Positions 1 through 13,247 of a DNA stretch of 64,000 bases are shown here, one piece after another. The position numbers and the translations under genes are program-made. The stretch lies in assembly GCA_009760855.2 (NCBI GenBank), contig WPIO01000011.1, forward strand, positions 7,651,501 to 7,715,500, in the 5' to 3' direction. The first letter of the stretch is position 1, and each line of letters starts with the position of its first letter. Below the pieces are notes generated by a model, which saw only the letters and a program-made list of their open reading frames with translations, was not told the origin of the DNA and made no database searches. The DNA is from Cristatella mucedo (Eukaryota > Bryozoa > Phylactolaemata > Cristatellidae).

Positions 1-83
<83 letters not shown>

Positions 84-151
84 CGAGAGAGAGAGCGAGA
101 GAGAGAGTGAGTGAGAGAGAGAGAGAGAGAGGGAGAGAGAGAGAGAGAGAG
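1..151. repeat. (GA)n microsatellite
   Basis: Imperfect GA dinucleotide tract with occasional GC, GT and AAA interruptions, open at the left window edge. Confidence 0.97.
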
Positions 152-1119
152 GTTCGTCTGCGGAAGTGAGTGACGTCGGAAAACTGGCTAATTAGCATGC
201 CTGCACTCCGAAAACAGGCCTCTGAGCTGACATAAATCCTGTAAATAGAACCCTTAAGTAATCAAAGCTCAATGCTTAATTTAAATTAATTCAAGCTGGT
301 GCTTGAACTAAAGCAGCCATTCATGCAGCACGGAATAAAACGAATAGACTGCTGCTCAGTTCACGCTGCTATTCCCTGTCATATTACTACAGTTCTTGCG
401 ATTGCATGCAGTTGCTGAATGAGAAAAAATATGTGACAACATTTTTATACCTGGAATACAAGTGATATCTCCAGATTGCTTATGGAAAAAAGGCCATTCT
501 TCCTAACAAGCTTTGCTGTTGTGACCAGAACAGTGGTCAACTTGAAAGTAACCCATTGCCGATGTGAAAACCTCGCGAATTCTCAGCTGATAGTTCGCAT
601 TTAGTCAGAAAGAACAGGAAAATAATCAAAACTAACTCGTACTTCCTTGATGTCGGAAAAAGTGAATGACACTTCCTCTGATCTGTTAATTTTACAGTTT
701 CCTTTAACAAGTTCCACTCCTTGAGACTAGATGTTAGAGGCTTAACGTTGGACTTGGTTAGATTAAACAAGCTTTACAATCAGATCTCCGATCGATCTTT
801 CGGTTTGGTTTATTTATAGTTTTCTCTCCTCAGTCGCATCCGCGCAATTTGAAGGGGAATCTGCAACAGCTTCCTTAATTTCTAACTTTCCGGTTTCACC
901 AGAAGATGAAAAACTCCTCTCCAGAAGGCTGGGAACCGGGAGCTCAGAACAGGGTCATAGTAGGGCGATAGGTAAATGCATGTGAGGATACATGGAATGG
1001 CAGGTTTGCTTTACTGCCAGCTCGACGTTGTATTGTCCATGAGCACAGCAGAATACGTACATGCCAGGAACAAAAGCCAATAAAGCAGCGTCACGCTGTC
1101 ATTTGACAGCCTCTTAAAT
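152..1119. other. Unassigned AT-rich stretch
   Basis: No gene, RNA or recognisable repeat seen. Short open frames lack any known motif. Confidence 0.6.
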
Positions 1120-2880
1120 TACGCCTGCTAAATGCCCACTCTCTTGAATTGTTACATATTCACGATCCAGAAAATGCTAGATGCAGTTCTACTGACCGAG
1201 ATGCAGACAGATGGCGCCCTGTTCTGGTAACTCTATTTCTGAGACCACTTCTTCGGGTTCTCATTCTTTCAGTCCATGTGGTCTGGCAAGGTTGGTGGAG
1301 GAGTTGCAAATGCTCGTGAATAATTTGAATATATAACATGCTGATTTTTGCATCAGCCATCGTTTGAATCAGTCGCAATCCGGTCCTCATTGATGACCAT
1401 GCCATTAATTGTTGTGAACCGCCGACCTCCTTCTGGCTGTCTAATGTTGTTGATCGAAGAGTTTTCGTAGTTTCTCACTGAAGCATTAGCGTGTGTTAGG
1501 CCTTAACTGATTGCAGGAGACTTCAAAATTCACGTTGACAACCATAGCAGCTGCCGGGTCTACTCATTTCTTGACTGCCTAGAGAACTTTAGTTTGGTTC
1601 AACACTTTAATCAAACGACTCATGTCGGTGGCCACATCCTGGATCTGGTTATCACTAAAGAGGTCTGCCCCACTGAACTTGCAGTTTTTCCAGCGACGAA
1701 ACTTTGAACGCATCTACCAGGAACATGTTTTTCAATATGTCTGCGAAGTAGTCATTCTTGATCTGCACCCAGACTTGAACGTTAGCCTCGATATTTTCAT
1801 CGATGCAGTGAACGCCACACTTTTGAGTGCCATCAACTAGCTTGCTCTCGTACATTCTGTCCGTGTATGGTGTCGCTGAGATTCCTTTGAATTTAGAAAA
1901 CTTCAAAGAATGCAGTCTTAAGCACTGGCTCACAAGCTTATTAAAAAAGTTTGGATTTGATGACTATCTAATCGATTTCAAAGACTTTCTCGGAGCCCAC
2001 CCGAAAACTTTAAAAAACTAGGTAGTTTTTTCATTCAAAATTAAAGTGATACCAGTCACACCGAAAACAGACTTGTGACAGTAAAAAATTGCAGGCAAAT
2101 TCTATGAGGTCTCGCTCCCACATATTAACAGCTCGGCCGACATGTTTTCTACTTTCTTCATCGTATTAAATTGTGCACATCTGTGCTTCCATGAAGCCTC
2201 CGACTAAAGCAATTGTTCACTCGCAACTTGTGACCTTTCTTGAGATACTTCCGAGATTTCCGAATGCAATGTGGCTACCTTAATAAGGTCTACTAAAAGA
2301 AATAGTCTCAGGAAGACCCCTTGTACCATCCTCTCTGTGGACTTCACTGGCAACAACCTATAGCCCAGCCAAAGCAAAGATTTTTAATGCTGCTCTGGAA
2401 AAGGGGCTGCACTCACGATCACTTATTAGGTCATAGTTAGAACAATGTTTAAAAAAGCCTGGATTATATACAGAGGGCCTCAAAAAAAACTGTCGCCTCG
2501 TTTTCCCTCTTTTCTTTTTTTGTCAAAGTTTCCTGAAAGAAGTGTCGCTCGGCAGCTGGCATCCCGCACTAAAAAGAAAAAATTACTGTACAACTTCAGT
2601 CTTGTTCAAGTGGCAGCACTCCACTAAAACTGCTCTCCAACTCCGTGCTCAAAGTAAAATCACATAGAGCAACGATAATGGGAATGTCACTGCCCCAGCG
2701 CTGCGTGTTTTATTAGCTGCCTGCGACACTATAGGCCGTGACATCTTACTCGAATAATCGAGAACAACAAGCGGTCCGGTACACAAAGCACTGGCTTGGT
2801 TTAAATTGTACTTTTCCGATCATATTCAATCAGTGCAGTGTGATGTGAAGTCTCATACATCGGATCAGTCACCTTTAGAG
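1120..2880 (+). pseudogene. Decayed CR1/L2-type LINE (endonuclease to RT)
   Basis: Plus-strand remnant. At 1515-1680 the frame reads GDFKIHVDN...FLDCLENFSLVQHFNQTTHVGGHILDLVIT, the conserved core of a LINE apurinic-type endonuclease (GDFN and the HxxGHTLDLVI block). Weak reverse-transcriptase traces follow at 2640-2750 (CDTIGRDILLE, the usual AFDTIDHDILL). Many stops and frameshifts; long inactive. It ends head-on against the 3' end of the minus-strand LINE B at 2886. Confidence 0.7.
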
Positions 2881-2885
2881 TACCA

Positions 2886-5130
2886 TATGTAATGTAATGT
2901 AATTTATCTCCGTCTGTAACTCCATAAAGTCATTAAGACTATGTGGGTGTTACGCAGGAGAGTTTTGTATAGCACACTCACAGCCTAAGCGGCTTTCGGT
3001 ACGCATTCGGTAGCCAACAGACTTCGTCTCACGCAACAAAGAGAAAGTGGGAAGCATAGCAGAGTCAGGAGAGCAGTTGAGATAGTGAGTAGCATAGAAG
3101 TAGCAGTTCAGGACCGCTGAAAAGGATGTGCCATAGTTGGCAGTAGGAGAGTAGTTGTCCTTGCTTAAGAATTGTAGAAGCGAGTTCCACAGTCTAGGAC
3201 CTGCCGAGCTAAAGCTTCTGTCACCAACGATCTTTAAGAGAAGTAATGGAACAGCTAATTTATTGTCCACACAGGACCTGAGGGCGCAAAGAGGCTGAAA
3301 CTGGTGCAGCAGTTCAGCTAGGTACGAAGGAGCCAAGCCGTGGCGGGCCTTGTGGGTCAGCGTAAGAACTTTGCTCTGTATCCTTTGCTCAACCGGCAAC
3401 CATCCTAGCTCTTTCAGCAAAGGTGACACGTGCTCAAACCGCTGGAACTTGAAGACCAGCCTTGCAGCCTTATTCATAGTCCGCTGCACTGGCCTAGTTG
3501 CTTTCTTTGGTAGCCCAGCCAAAAGGGAATTACAATAATCAAGCCGAGACAGAACTAAGGAGCTAGTTAAATATTTTACAAGCCACTGTGGAAGGCAGCT
3601 CCTGATCTTGGATAGGGATCGGATGTGATGGCTAGCTGTAGAGGCAGTCTTCTGAATGAAGCTTTTGAAATTGAGGCAGCTGTCGAACACGACACCTAAA
3701 TTACGAGCACGTGGGGAAGGTCGCACAATAACATCACCTATTAGAACAGTAAAGCCTTTTAATCCAGCCACACACTTAGGGTGTCCTATGAGCAGCAGTT
3801 CGGTTTTATCGTCATTTAATTTCAGGAAGTTTTCCGACATCCAGGATCGAATATCGGCAAGGCAAGCATTCAGTTTCTCAGTTGCTGCAGCAGATTCCGA
3901 CGGTTTAAATGACAAATACAACTGAGTATCGTCAGCACAGAAGTGATATCCTATTCCATGGGCCTTAATCACTTTTCCCAGAGGTTGTGTATAAATGGAG
4001 AACAGCAACTGACCGAGTAAAGACCCTTGAGGGACTCCACAGGTGACCCTTCTCGTGTCTGAGACCTCACCCCACACGATACGGATTGAACACGATCAGA
4101 CAAGTATGATTTAAACTACGCCAGTGCTTCGTCTGCCAGACCGATCGTCGTTCTCAATCTTTCAAGCAGAACTTCGTGATCAATGGTGTCGAAGGCAGCA
4201 GACAGATCTAGCAGAGCTAGGGCAGTGACATTCCCGTAGTCGTTGCCACGTAGAATGTCATTGTTAACACGGAGGAGAGCAGTTTCAGTAGAGTGCTGCC
4301 TCTTGAAACCTGATTGAAATGTTTCTGACATTCCATTATTTTCAATATGTTCAACTAGCTGCTTAGCAACAATTTTTTCAAGAATCTTTGATAAGAACGG
4401 GAGAAGGGAAACTGGACGATAGTTTGCTAGGACCTCTGTGTCTAACCCAGGCTTTTTAAGAATAGGTCTAACGATTGCCGATTTGAAGGACTTGGGGACG
4501 ACCCCTTTTCCCAAAGAAGCATTAAAAATCTTGGTTATGGCAGGGCTAAGTTGGTCTTCTAGTGAAGACCACAGAAATGAAGGTGTAGGGTCTTCAGGAG
4601 ACGGGCTCCTTTATCTAGACCTTATTAAGGCAGCCACATCACAGGCAGAAACATCGGAGAACTTATAAGAAAGGTCACAGGTTGAGGAACGGCGATTGCT
4701 GTGGTCGGAGGGGGCTTAATGGAGGCACGAATGTGCAAAATTTTTTCAGTTAAGAAGGCTAAAAACTTTTTGGCTGAGCCCTTAATATCTGGGGAGTCAG
4801 ACCTCAAAGCATTGGCCAGTAAATGGTTTACTGTCTTATTAATCTGTTTAGTGTCCGACTGGCAGGAATTCAGCTTTCTAATAAAAAAAGAAGCCCTGAT
4901 CCATCATTGGTACTTTGATGTTCTTTATTTAAAGTAAACTTCTGGGAAAAGTGATTCGGGTCATGGAATAGTCTAGCTTTTAGGCTGACGAGACTCTGCC
5001 GTATTAGTAATGTGCCCTGGCTAGGTTTGGTTGGGTGGGACCGGATGGCAATAATGTGGTAAGGGTAGCCGGCTAGGCCGGGATCTGACCTATTGCATGT
5101 GCGGTGACAAGGGGCCACCGGGGCTCTTAT
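2886..5130 (-). mobile_element. LINE family B copy, RT and C-terminus, frameshifted
   Basis: Minus-strand CR1/L2-type non-LTR retrotransposon. The reverse transcriptase is split by a frameshift near 4080-4116: the upstream part (4514-4116) has [18 protein letters not shown] and [16 protein letters not shown]; the downstream part (4077-2950) has GVPQGSLLGQLLF, then FCADDTQLYLSF (Cys replaces Tyr of YADD), and the C-terminal LDYCNSLLAGLPKKA...LGWLPVEQRI region. 4625-5118 holds fragments of the linker upstream of RT. The 3' end carries a (TACAT)n-like tail at about 2886-2905, different from family A. Not active. Confidence 0.9.
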
Positions 5131-6396
5131 TTAGAAGCAGTTGGCCGCATAAGTCGTGGTGCTGGAGGCTCCCGATTACGCCAATTTATACACCTGGATG
5201 GTTTCAGGCATGCTCCGGCAAAGTGGCCACGCACGCAAGGCAACGAGTGCCCAAGGCCCGAGAGGATCTGGATATCAGGATAGTTGTTGTGACTTGTATA
5301 TTCCACGTTCCCCGTGTACTGTGTTCGTAACCCCATTGAGTTATTATTATTAATAATAGTGCACTTGATAAAGCACCCCCAGAGAAGTCAATCTCTTTCT
5401 AGGCACTTTGCATTTGCTGCAAAGAGAAACGCAATTGATTGGTGAAAGATATCATGCTTGATAAACAACATGAATAACATGGTTAGGGGTGACATGTACT
5501 GGGTCAGCATGCAAGTGTGGTTAGTGGCAGCATGCACAGTGTCAGCACACATAAGCAAATAAGAGACGAATCACGCGGACCCACTAAATGCTGTCGTAAA
5601 TAGGTGCGTCAAGTTCTTTTTAAATGTGGTCAAGTCACGGGATGTCGTGACGCAAGTCGGGAGTGAGTTCAAGGCTTTGGGAGCGTACGAACTAAATGCC
5701 CGGTCTCCAAGGGATTTAAGGTTTGTAAAGGTATAGGTAAAAGATATAGGTAAGCAGTTAGATTCGGAAAAGCGAGTGTTGTGATGCTTGGCCGGGTGGA
5801 GAGTAGATCTGATAAGTAGGAGATATAATGAAGTGACCTAAAGTGAGCGATGAAAACCATGAAGTCAATCCGTTGCTTGACTGGTAGCCAGTGCAGGTCG
5901 ACGAGAAGTGGTGTGATATGGCAGCCGCAACGCTCACGACTGACAAGCCTAGCTGCAGAGTTTTGCACCAGCTGTAAGCACCTGATTGCACATGCCGGTA
6001 GGCCAGCAAGCAGTGAGTTACAGAAGTCAAGGCCGGATGTCACAAATGCATGGACTAACTTAGTCTTGGTCTCCTTGTCTAAACAAACCCGAATTTTAGC
6101 AATGTTGTGTAGCTGAAAGTAGGCAGACTTGATTGTGGAGCTGATGTGTTCATCTAATGAGAGGTCACTTTGGAACATTACACCTAGATTTCGAGCTGAT
6201 TCAACTAGAGATGTCCTCCCAGAGCCAATTTCGAGCGTCAGCCTTTCTAATTTCCGAATCAAACTGGGTTTTTCCATAACTAGTAAGTTAGTTTGATCGT
6301 CGCTTAGTTTTAGAAAATTTGCTGCCGTCCATGTACGGATGTCATCAATACATGCAGCAAGTGAGTTGAGAGAATTCAAGGTGAGCATTGAAGGCT

Positions 6397-6545
6397 AGGT
6401 AAGGCCGTTGCTTTCACGACCTCGGTCCCGAGGTGGTGGGTTTAATTCCTGTGGTGGGCGATCCTTTATCGCCACTGCAAGCGGTGGTGAAAGCCGTAAA
6501 GGCTCTTCTGTCGGTATAAAAAAGAGGCTGTTCAATCAGCTAGGT
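6397..6545 (+). mobile_element. SINE family A inserted in LINE A
   Basis: tRNA-like head (CACGACCTCGGTCCCGAGG hairpin, degraded B box GGGTTTAATTCC), body GCAAGCGGTGGTGAAAGCCG, tail CTCTTCTGTCGGTATAAAAAAGAGGCTGTTCAATCAGCTAG. The flanks GAGCATTGAAGGCTAGG and GTGCTCGAAGGCTGG look like a diverged target-site duplication, and the LINE A sequence resumes on the other side. Confidence 0.8.
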
Positions 6546-6594
6546 GCTCGAAGGCTGGAAGGGATCAAAGCAAAGGTACGACCGAGTGTTATCC

Positions 6595-6880
6595 ACATAA
6601 AATGCAATGTAATGTATCTCCGTCAGTAACTCCACAAAGTCAAAAAGACCATGTGGGTGTTACGCAGGTGAGTTTTGTATAGCGCACTCACAGCCTAAGC
6701 GGCTTTCGGTACGCATTCGGTAGCCAACAGACTTCGTCTCACGCAACAAAGAGAAAGTGGGAAGCATAGCAGAGTCAGGAGAGCAGTTGAGGTAGTGAGT
6801 AGCATAGAAGTAGCAGTTCAGGACCGCTGAAAAAGATGTGCCATAGTCGGCAGTTGGAGAGTAGATGTCGTTGCGTAAGA
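6595..6880 (-). mobile_element. LINE family B 3' fragment nested in LINE A
   Basis: Closely matches the 3' end of the LINE B copy at about 2886-3170 and ends in the same ATGCAATGTAATG tail. LINE A sequence (GTGTTATCCACA ... AAAGCCTAGATTGTGC) is continuous on either side when it is removed, so this is a 5'-truncated later insertion. Confidence 0.85.
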
Positions 6881-8900
6881 AAGTGAAAGCCTAGATTGTG
6901 CTTTGCAATCACGTCAGCAATATGGAGAATATAAACCATTAAAAGAACCGGACCTGACATGGAGACCTGAGATACCCCATATTTCAGAGGCTCCTCTGAT
7001 GATCTTAGTTCATTCACATCAATACTCTGGAGTCTCCCACTGAGATAGGACCTGAGCAATCGCAGAGCAGTGCCTGTGATGCCCAGGCGAGATGACAGGC
7101 GCTCTAGAAAAACTTGGTGATCGATGGTATCAAAAGCTACCGAAAGATCAAGCAAAACAAGCAGAGACACTGTACCTATGTCGGCATTCCTAAGCAGGTC
7201 GTTTGACACCCTAAGCAATGCTGATTCCGTTGAGTGATTAGCTCTAAAGCCAGACTGGAACTTACTGGCAAGGTTTGAAGTTTCAATATAAGAGTTCAGC
7301 TGGTCTGACACGACCCGTTCCAGTGTCTTTGATAGGCATCGTAGATGGGAGACTGAGCGGTAATTGCTCAAGTTCTCTTGGTCTAGTGTTGCTTTCTTGA
7401 GGAGTGGCCTGACTAGAGCTGTTTTGAAAGGTGCTGGGACTTGACCTGAGGCTAATGACATGTTAATGATGTCGGTTATGCATGGCAGCAGCAGATCAAT
7501 GCATCGTAGGAACAGGACAGTGGGAATAGGGTCCAAAGGCATTGTTGTCTTCTTTGATTGGCATATGAACTTCAGGGCTAGATCACTAGTGACCTGCTTA
7601 AATGTAGACATTGAGGTGCAGCCAGGAATCGGGGAACAGCATTCGAGGGGGGGTGTTGTCATCGCAGGGATGAACTCTCTGATCTTGTCTATCTTCTGCA
7701 CAAAGAATCGAGAGAAATGATTGGCTCGATCATCACAAGGATCATCATTTAAGGAGCTAATCTGGGAGCGATTGAGGAGATGATTGATCGTCAACATAAG
7801 CATTTTCGGATTGTGCATTTGTGATTCAACAACGGTTTTTTAGAAGCCAGACTTGGCCTTTGTTAGGATCGATTGGTACAACACATTGTAGTCTTCATAT
7901 GCCTGTCGATGGACAGTTATTCCTGGTCTTTTTACGCTTTTTCCAATCTTGTGTTTAGTTGATTTGGCTAGTTTAATGTCTGTGGTAAACCATAGGCCGT
8001 CTGGGCGAGAGGGCTGTAATGAGGGCACAGTGTGCTTAGTTAGAGGTGCAAACTCGTCAAGCGTGTCAGCTAATGCCGTGTTTTAGGTATCTACCAATGA
8101 TGATAGATCCGAGGGAGGACTGAGAAGCAGAAGTGAAGAAGATATTCTCGCACGGATGTCTCGCATCGATGTCAAGGGTCTTGAGATTTCGCGATTCTTA
8201 GGTTATTTTAGAGGAGAAGGTGGGCACACAATGTAGATTGAATGAAATCTGCATGTGGTCAGATAAGCAGGATTTGGTAATGATTGGTGATGACAAAGTG
8301 CAGTTGTATGAGAAAATTTTGTCTAGAGAGTGACACTTGATGTGAGCAGGGCCATGCACATGAGCCACAGGAGACAATGAGTCAGTCAATGCACGAAATT
8401 CATTGGTGAAGGCGTCAGATAAGTTATCAAAGTGAACGTTGAAATCACCAATAACGAGGAAGGATTTATTGCTTGCACACTGAATCGAAATGAGATCGGA
8501 GAAATCTCAGATAAAAGAAGGATTTGTTACCTGGTGGGAAATAGACTACTGCCACCATCGGTGGCTTGTTTTCGGGTGAGACCAAGACAATTGATTGAAA
8601 AGACTGCTTCGAAGGTACTGCAAATGCCTTGAAGCCGAGTTTCGAGTGCACGATAACAGCAACTCCACCTCCAGTTTTAATTGATCATGGGATGTGAAAG
8701 AATGAGAAACCAGTTGGGATTGCGTATTTAACTGTCGGGCAGTTTATCAATTTTAGCCAAGTTTCAGTTAGGGCGAGCAGGTCGATACCATTTTCAGAAG
8801 TAAGGTGGCTTATAACCAGAGGTTTACTGCACATTGAGCGAGGATTTCAAAGATCAGCGTTAAGTCTGGCCGATGGAGTTATAACAGGCCTAATGACCAC

Positions 8901-9889
8901 TAAGTGAGAGAGATTCACAGTGACGCATGTGGTCTGAGCGGTTCGAGGCAATGCTAATAATACCAAACGAGCGGGTACTCAGCTCGCAGTTCCCGCCCAA
9001 CGAGCTGTGTCTGAGTTGGCGGTTCCGGCCACCGCTACGGCTCCGAGGCGCTTTTCTTTTGTTGATGCATAGTTCACGAATCTTAGCAACAGCATTAATA
9101 TCTAGGAATGCATTTGATCTACGACGACGAAGCGATAACAGCTGCTGACGATCGTAACTAACATGCAGGTTACTAGCCGCCGGCGTAGCCTAGGCAGCAG
9201 CCGGCGTGGGAGACCCAGCAGCCCTAAGCAATAAACATTTAGATATCCGTAGGCACGTAATTTCTTACGCGTTACGGTCAAATAGCAATCAGAATAACTT
9301 TAAACAGATCTTAGCTGTATCGTTTCCGAGTGCGATGTTCGCAAGAACTTGGATTTTCGGAAGAATTCTTCGCGAACACGAGCGCATGAGAGCGCTCTAT
9401 GTCGGGAGGCGAGAGTAGAGGCGTCTTTCGGCGGAAACTGTCGACTGTGGCGGACATCGACTCCAACTAGACAGCAGTTACTCAGCCAGACGGATCTTCT
9501 ATGGTGTACGATCGTACTGTTGGATTCGAAGTCGGTACAACGGCGTAACTTCGAAAGCCGACTGACCAACTAACACGTTGTTCGCGCTTGCTGCGTTGTC
9601 TTGCGCCCCTTGAGTGTACTTTGTATAGAACCTTCCCCTGTAGACTTGCTTAGTTTCCCTGTTGTTGTTGGTGCATGCGATATCATAAAGAGGTCTAACC
9701 TGACGGCTGCTCGTCTTACATAACTCAGCGGCATGGCGTGCGACGGCGTGGCTGGAGTGTGGTGAGGCTTGGCGGGAAAAAGCCTCTGACCCCTGGAACT
9801 CGGTTACAGTCATTTAAACCGTCGGAATATGCTCCAGCAAGATAAACTGTATGCTCGCGTCGCAGAAAATCGTTTGATCCAGGATGCTG
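8901..9889. other. Unassigned stretch, perhaps LINE A 5' region
   Basis: Lies immediately upstream of the LINE A endonuclease and could be its 5' UTR/promoter, moderately GC-rich with CGCTACGGCTCCGAGGCGC-type sequence. A 104-codon minus-strand frame (9813-9499) has no motif I recognise. No gene called. Confidence 0.35.
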
Positions 9890-10810
9890 GCAAATTGAAT
9901 TAAACTAAACAACGATAAAACGCAACCAACGCTAACAGGACTTTTGGCTGCACTAGAAGAGCTTGCTCTGCCGATAGCTGACGCTGTGGTGCGACCATCA
10001 ATCACCGCGAAATCGAAATTTTTAGGCGTCGCCTTCGACAGCTGCCTAAATTTGGAAAGGTTCGGTAAGAAGACTGCTTCCACAACTGCAGCCATTACGT
10101 CTGATCCCTATCTATCTATAATTTGGAACTGACTCCAACGATGGCTTGCAAAACATTTAACTAGCTCCTTGGTCCTGTCTTGGCTAGGTAATTGAAATTC
10201 CCTTTTGACCGGGCTATCAAAGACGCCACTAGGCCACTGCAGCTGGCTATCAATACGGCTGCAAAGTTAGTTTACAAATCCCAGAGGTTCGACCATGTGT
10301 CTTCATGACCAAAAGAGCTTGGATGGCTGCCGGCTGATCAACCAATACGAAGCAAAGTTCTTCCGCTGACCCACATGGCCTCCACTGCATTGTTCCTTCA
10401 TATCTAGCTGAACTGACGTACCAGGTTTAGCCTCCGCGTGCCCTCAGGTCTTGCTTGGACAATAATTAGCTATTCCATTCCTCCGCTTACAGATGGTCGG
10501 CAACAGAAAAATGTCCACTACAGGTCTGAGACTGTGGACTTCGACAGTTCTTACGCAACGACGTTTACTCTACTTCTGCCGACTATGGAACATTTTTCTC
10601 TAGCCCACCTTAGCCACTACGTCCATGCTACTTACTACCTCAGCTGCTCTCTTAACTTAGCTACGCTTCCCTTTTTTCATTTGTGGCGTGAGATGAAGTC
10701 TGTTGGCTACCAAATGCGTACAGATAAATGCTAACGGTTCTTGTGTGTGCTATAAAAATTACCTCCAGCGTAACACCAATATAGTCTTTGTGGCTTTTTC
10801 TAGTAACAGA
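9890..10810 (+). pseudogene. LINE family B 3' portion, decayed
   Basis: Plus-strand remnant: VVRPSITAKSKFLGVAFDSCLNLERFGKKTAS (about 9980-10080) matches family B VIVRPSPRARNLGVVFDSCLNFKSF; later pieces resemble its C-terminal region and the 3' UTR (GAAGTCTGTTGGCTACCAAATGCG near 10695; TAGTCTTTGTGGCTTT near 10783). Frameshifted throughout. Confidence 0.75.
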
Positions 10811-12199
10811 CGGCAATAAGTTAAATTTATATGCTGGATGTAAGCACACTCTTGGCGCAGTGTCAACCTAAATTAGCTATTCACTATTGAACTCCTCGGC
10901 AATTACATAAACTAAAATGTTGCGTTTAGGTATCTTTACTGCTAAACTCCAAAAGAAGTAGGAAGTTGCTTTTATTCAGGAGTTGGTTTTATTTATTGAT
11001 GCCGTGCTGTGTAAAGGTTGTTATCATTTCATGAAACAGCGCATTGATGCCGTACTGCATTACCATGGGTATACCTACTGTAAATAATGCAGCATCTACG
11101 ACACGGTAGTCATACTTTGAGGTGCTAACTTTAGAGGAATCGATCGCGCGTCTGTTGGACAGCCCAGTCACGTCTACTGTTCTTGTGGCAAAGTACTACA
11201 GTTCACGAGTCAAGTCAACGTAGTGCATTCGTAGCATTCAATATCATGAGTGTTGTCACTAATGAAGACCTTTGGAACTCTTGTGCTAGTCTCAGTGCTT
11301 GTGAGCACGTTATTTAAAAACATGGCTTTCGATTTTGGCGGCACAATCTTATCGTGGTAGTAAGTGTCCTAAAACCTGAAGTAACCATCTTCACGGAAAA
11401 AAGTTGATATTCAACAGAGGAATAAAATTACTGCTGAAATTTTGCGACAAATGAAGCTTCGCGTTACTAAATATGTGAAAGTTGCTGTGAACTACATAGT
11501 GACCCAAACGTAAAAGAATTGACACTCAAGATGATGCATTCCTTTTACGTCGAGGGCTAAGGGAACGACCGACCACTCAGTAGTCTGCAAAGAGTAAAGT
11601 CGAGAAAGGACCAGCTGTGCTAATGATGTCAGTGTGATGGAACCCATTAAGCTCAATCTAGGTGAAAACTTAATTATGCCCGGCACAAGTCACGATTAAA
11701 GCTCCGTGTGGTAGGAACAAGATGTGTGCCAGATGCACGACTGCAACGCTAAAGATTTCCCCTGTTCTTTCTCGCGTACAAGTAAGCAAGTACTAATGAT
11801 ACTAATCACAGTGAAAATAATGATGAAACGTCGTTCTCCTTAGCACCCCAAAGTAACTAAATAGGGCAATGCAGGCGATTTACGAAACCAAATATTGCAG
11901 CAATGCACCGTATGACGGTAAGACAAACATGTAAATTCAGAAAAGTGCTATTTTTTGGCGACCATGCTAAAGCGCTCGAGAAGACAGTGATGGAACAGAT
12001 TGTAGTAAAATGCAAAACCTCATGTACAGGGAAATGCGCAAAGAGCACAGTGGAAAGGAAGCTCACGAGAGCAAAGAGAAAGCGCAGGAGCGCGTGCTCG
12101 ATGTACAAGCAGAGGATACGCAGACGACACTGTACAAGCTTGCAAATTCTTTGACGGTCTTCGACTGATTCCAAAGGCCGCACCTTTCACACTTTAGAT
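10811..12199. other. Unassigned intergenic stretch
   Basis: AT-rich, no recognisable gene, RNA or mobile-element core. The 108-codon minus frame at 12183-11857 has no motif I can name. Confidence 0.6.
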
Positions 12200-13001
12200 A
12201 GATCCTACTTTCCGCCTACTCTCTACTGAGGAACATTGCTAAAATTCGGGCTTGCTTAGACAGGGATGCCACGTCAAATTTGGTCCATGCATTTGCGACA
12301 TCCCGTTTTGACTTTTATCACTCACTGCTTGTTGGTCTACCGGTCTGCGAAATCAGGCGCTTACAGCTGGTGCAAAGCTCTGCACCTAGGCTTGTCTGTC
12401 GTGAGCTTCGCAGTTGCCGCATCACACCACTTCTCGCCGACCTACACTGGCTACCGGTAGTGCAAACAATCGACTTCAAGGTTTTGTCACTCACTTTGAG
12501 GATCCTTCATTCTTTGGCACCCCCCCCGCCTAGCAATCAGATCTGCTGCCCCACCAGGCTAAGAATCGTACTAAACGCTTTCGGAAACTAATCGTTTACC
12601 CACACCTCGTACGAACCTCAAATTCTTTAGAGACCGTGTCTTTTGTTCGTATGCTCCCAAAGCCTGGAACTCACCCCGACTTGCGTCACGACATCTCCTG
12701 ACTTGCACCACATTTAAAAAGAAACTAAAAACGGACCTATTTATCGAAGCATTTAGTGAGTCCTTGTGATTAGTCCTTTATGTACTTATGCGTGCTGACA
12801 CCGTGCATGCTGCCACTAACCACACTTGCATGCTGACCATGCTACCTCTAAGCTTGTTATTCTTGTTGTTTATTGAGCAAGCTAACACTCACCATTCGAT
12901 CGTGCTTCATTGCCGCAAATGGAAAGAGCCTAATGAGAGATTGAGGTCTCTGGGACGCTTTTTCAAGTGCATTATTGTTATTATTATTATTACTTTACTA
13001 T
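12200..13001 (+). mobile_element. LINE family A 3' fragment
   Basis: Encodes, in two frames, the C-terminal block (FYHSLLVGLPVCEIRRLQLVQSSAPRLVCRELR, LADLHWLPVVQTIDFKVLSLTLR), then the family A 3' UTR, the terminal hairpin near 12920-12965 and a (TTA)n-like tail ending at about 13001. Minus-strand counterpart of the copies at 5.3 and 41 kb. Truncated at its 5' end and frameshifted. Confidence 0.88.
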
Positions 13002-13002
13002 G

Positions 13003-13240
13003 ATCCTGAGGAGCAGATAGTGAGAGAGCACCGTGGTGGGGCAGAGAGGTGGGATAGGTAGGCGGGTGCAAGTGAGCGGAGCAATCTGTGAGCCAGACTA
13101 AGGATCTTGAAGATGTCGACTGGCCGCCGTGATAGTGAAGCCAGTGAAGCTGAGACTCAAGCACAGAAGGTGACGAGGCAGCAATGCCGTAGGCGACAGA
13201 CAGGATGAGTTTCAGATACCTGAAGTAGGTGTACATGATT
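13003..13240 (-). pseudogene. LINE C-terminal fragment, divergent family
   Basis: Minus strand reads LSVAYGIAASSPSVLESQLHWLHYHGGQ...AHLHPPTYPTSLPHHGALSL, a degraded form of the LINE C-terminal LHWLP...APxYLSxLL region. More diverged than family A or B. Confidence 0.55.
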
Positions 13241-13247
13241 AAGAGTT

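Larger units (their letters stand above)
5338..8900 (-). mobile_element. LINE family A copy with endonuclease and RT, broken by nested insertions
   Basis: The most complete LINE A. Read from 8900 downward: endonuclease (ENGIDLLALTETWLKLI near 8750; PPMVAVVYFPPGNK near 8540; DHMQISFNLH near 8240), linker (PDGLWFTTDIKLAKSTKHKIG, about 7990), reverse transcriptase (7818-6880: FKTALVRPLLKKATLDQENLSNYRSVS, LDLSVAFDTIDHQVFLERL), then after two insertions the RT C-terminal region (6388-5669: AANFLKLSDDQTNLLV, LHWLPVKQRIDFMV). The 3' end at 5338-5430 has the family hairpin and a (TAA)n-type tail. Interrupted by a SINE A and a LINE B fragment; several stops. Inactive. Confidence 0.9.

Noticed and set aside
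2950-4514. A functional reverse transcriptase gene
   Set aside because: Frameshift between the two halves, Tyr to Cys in YADD, and no endonuclease in frame.
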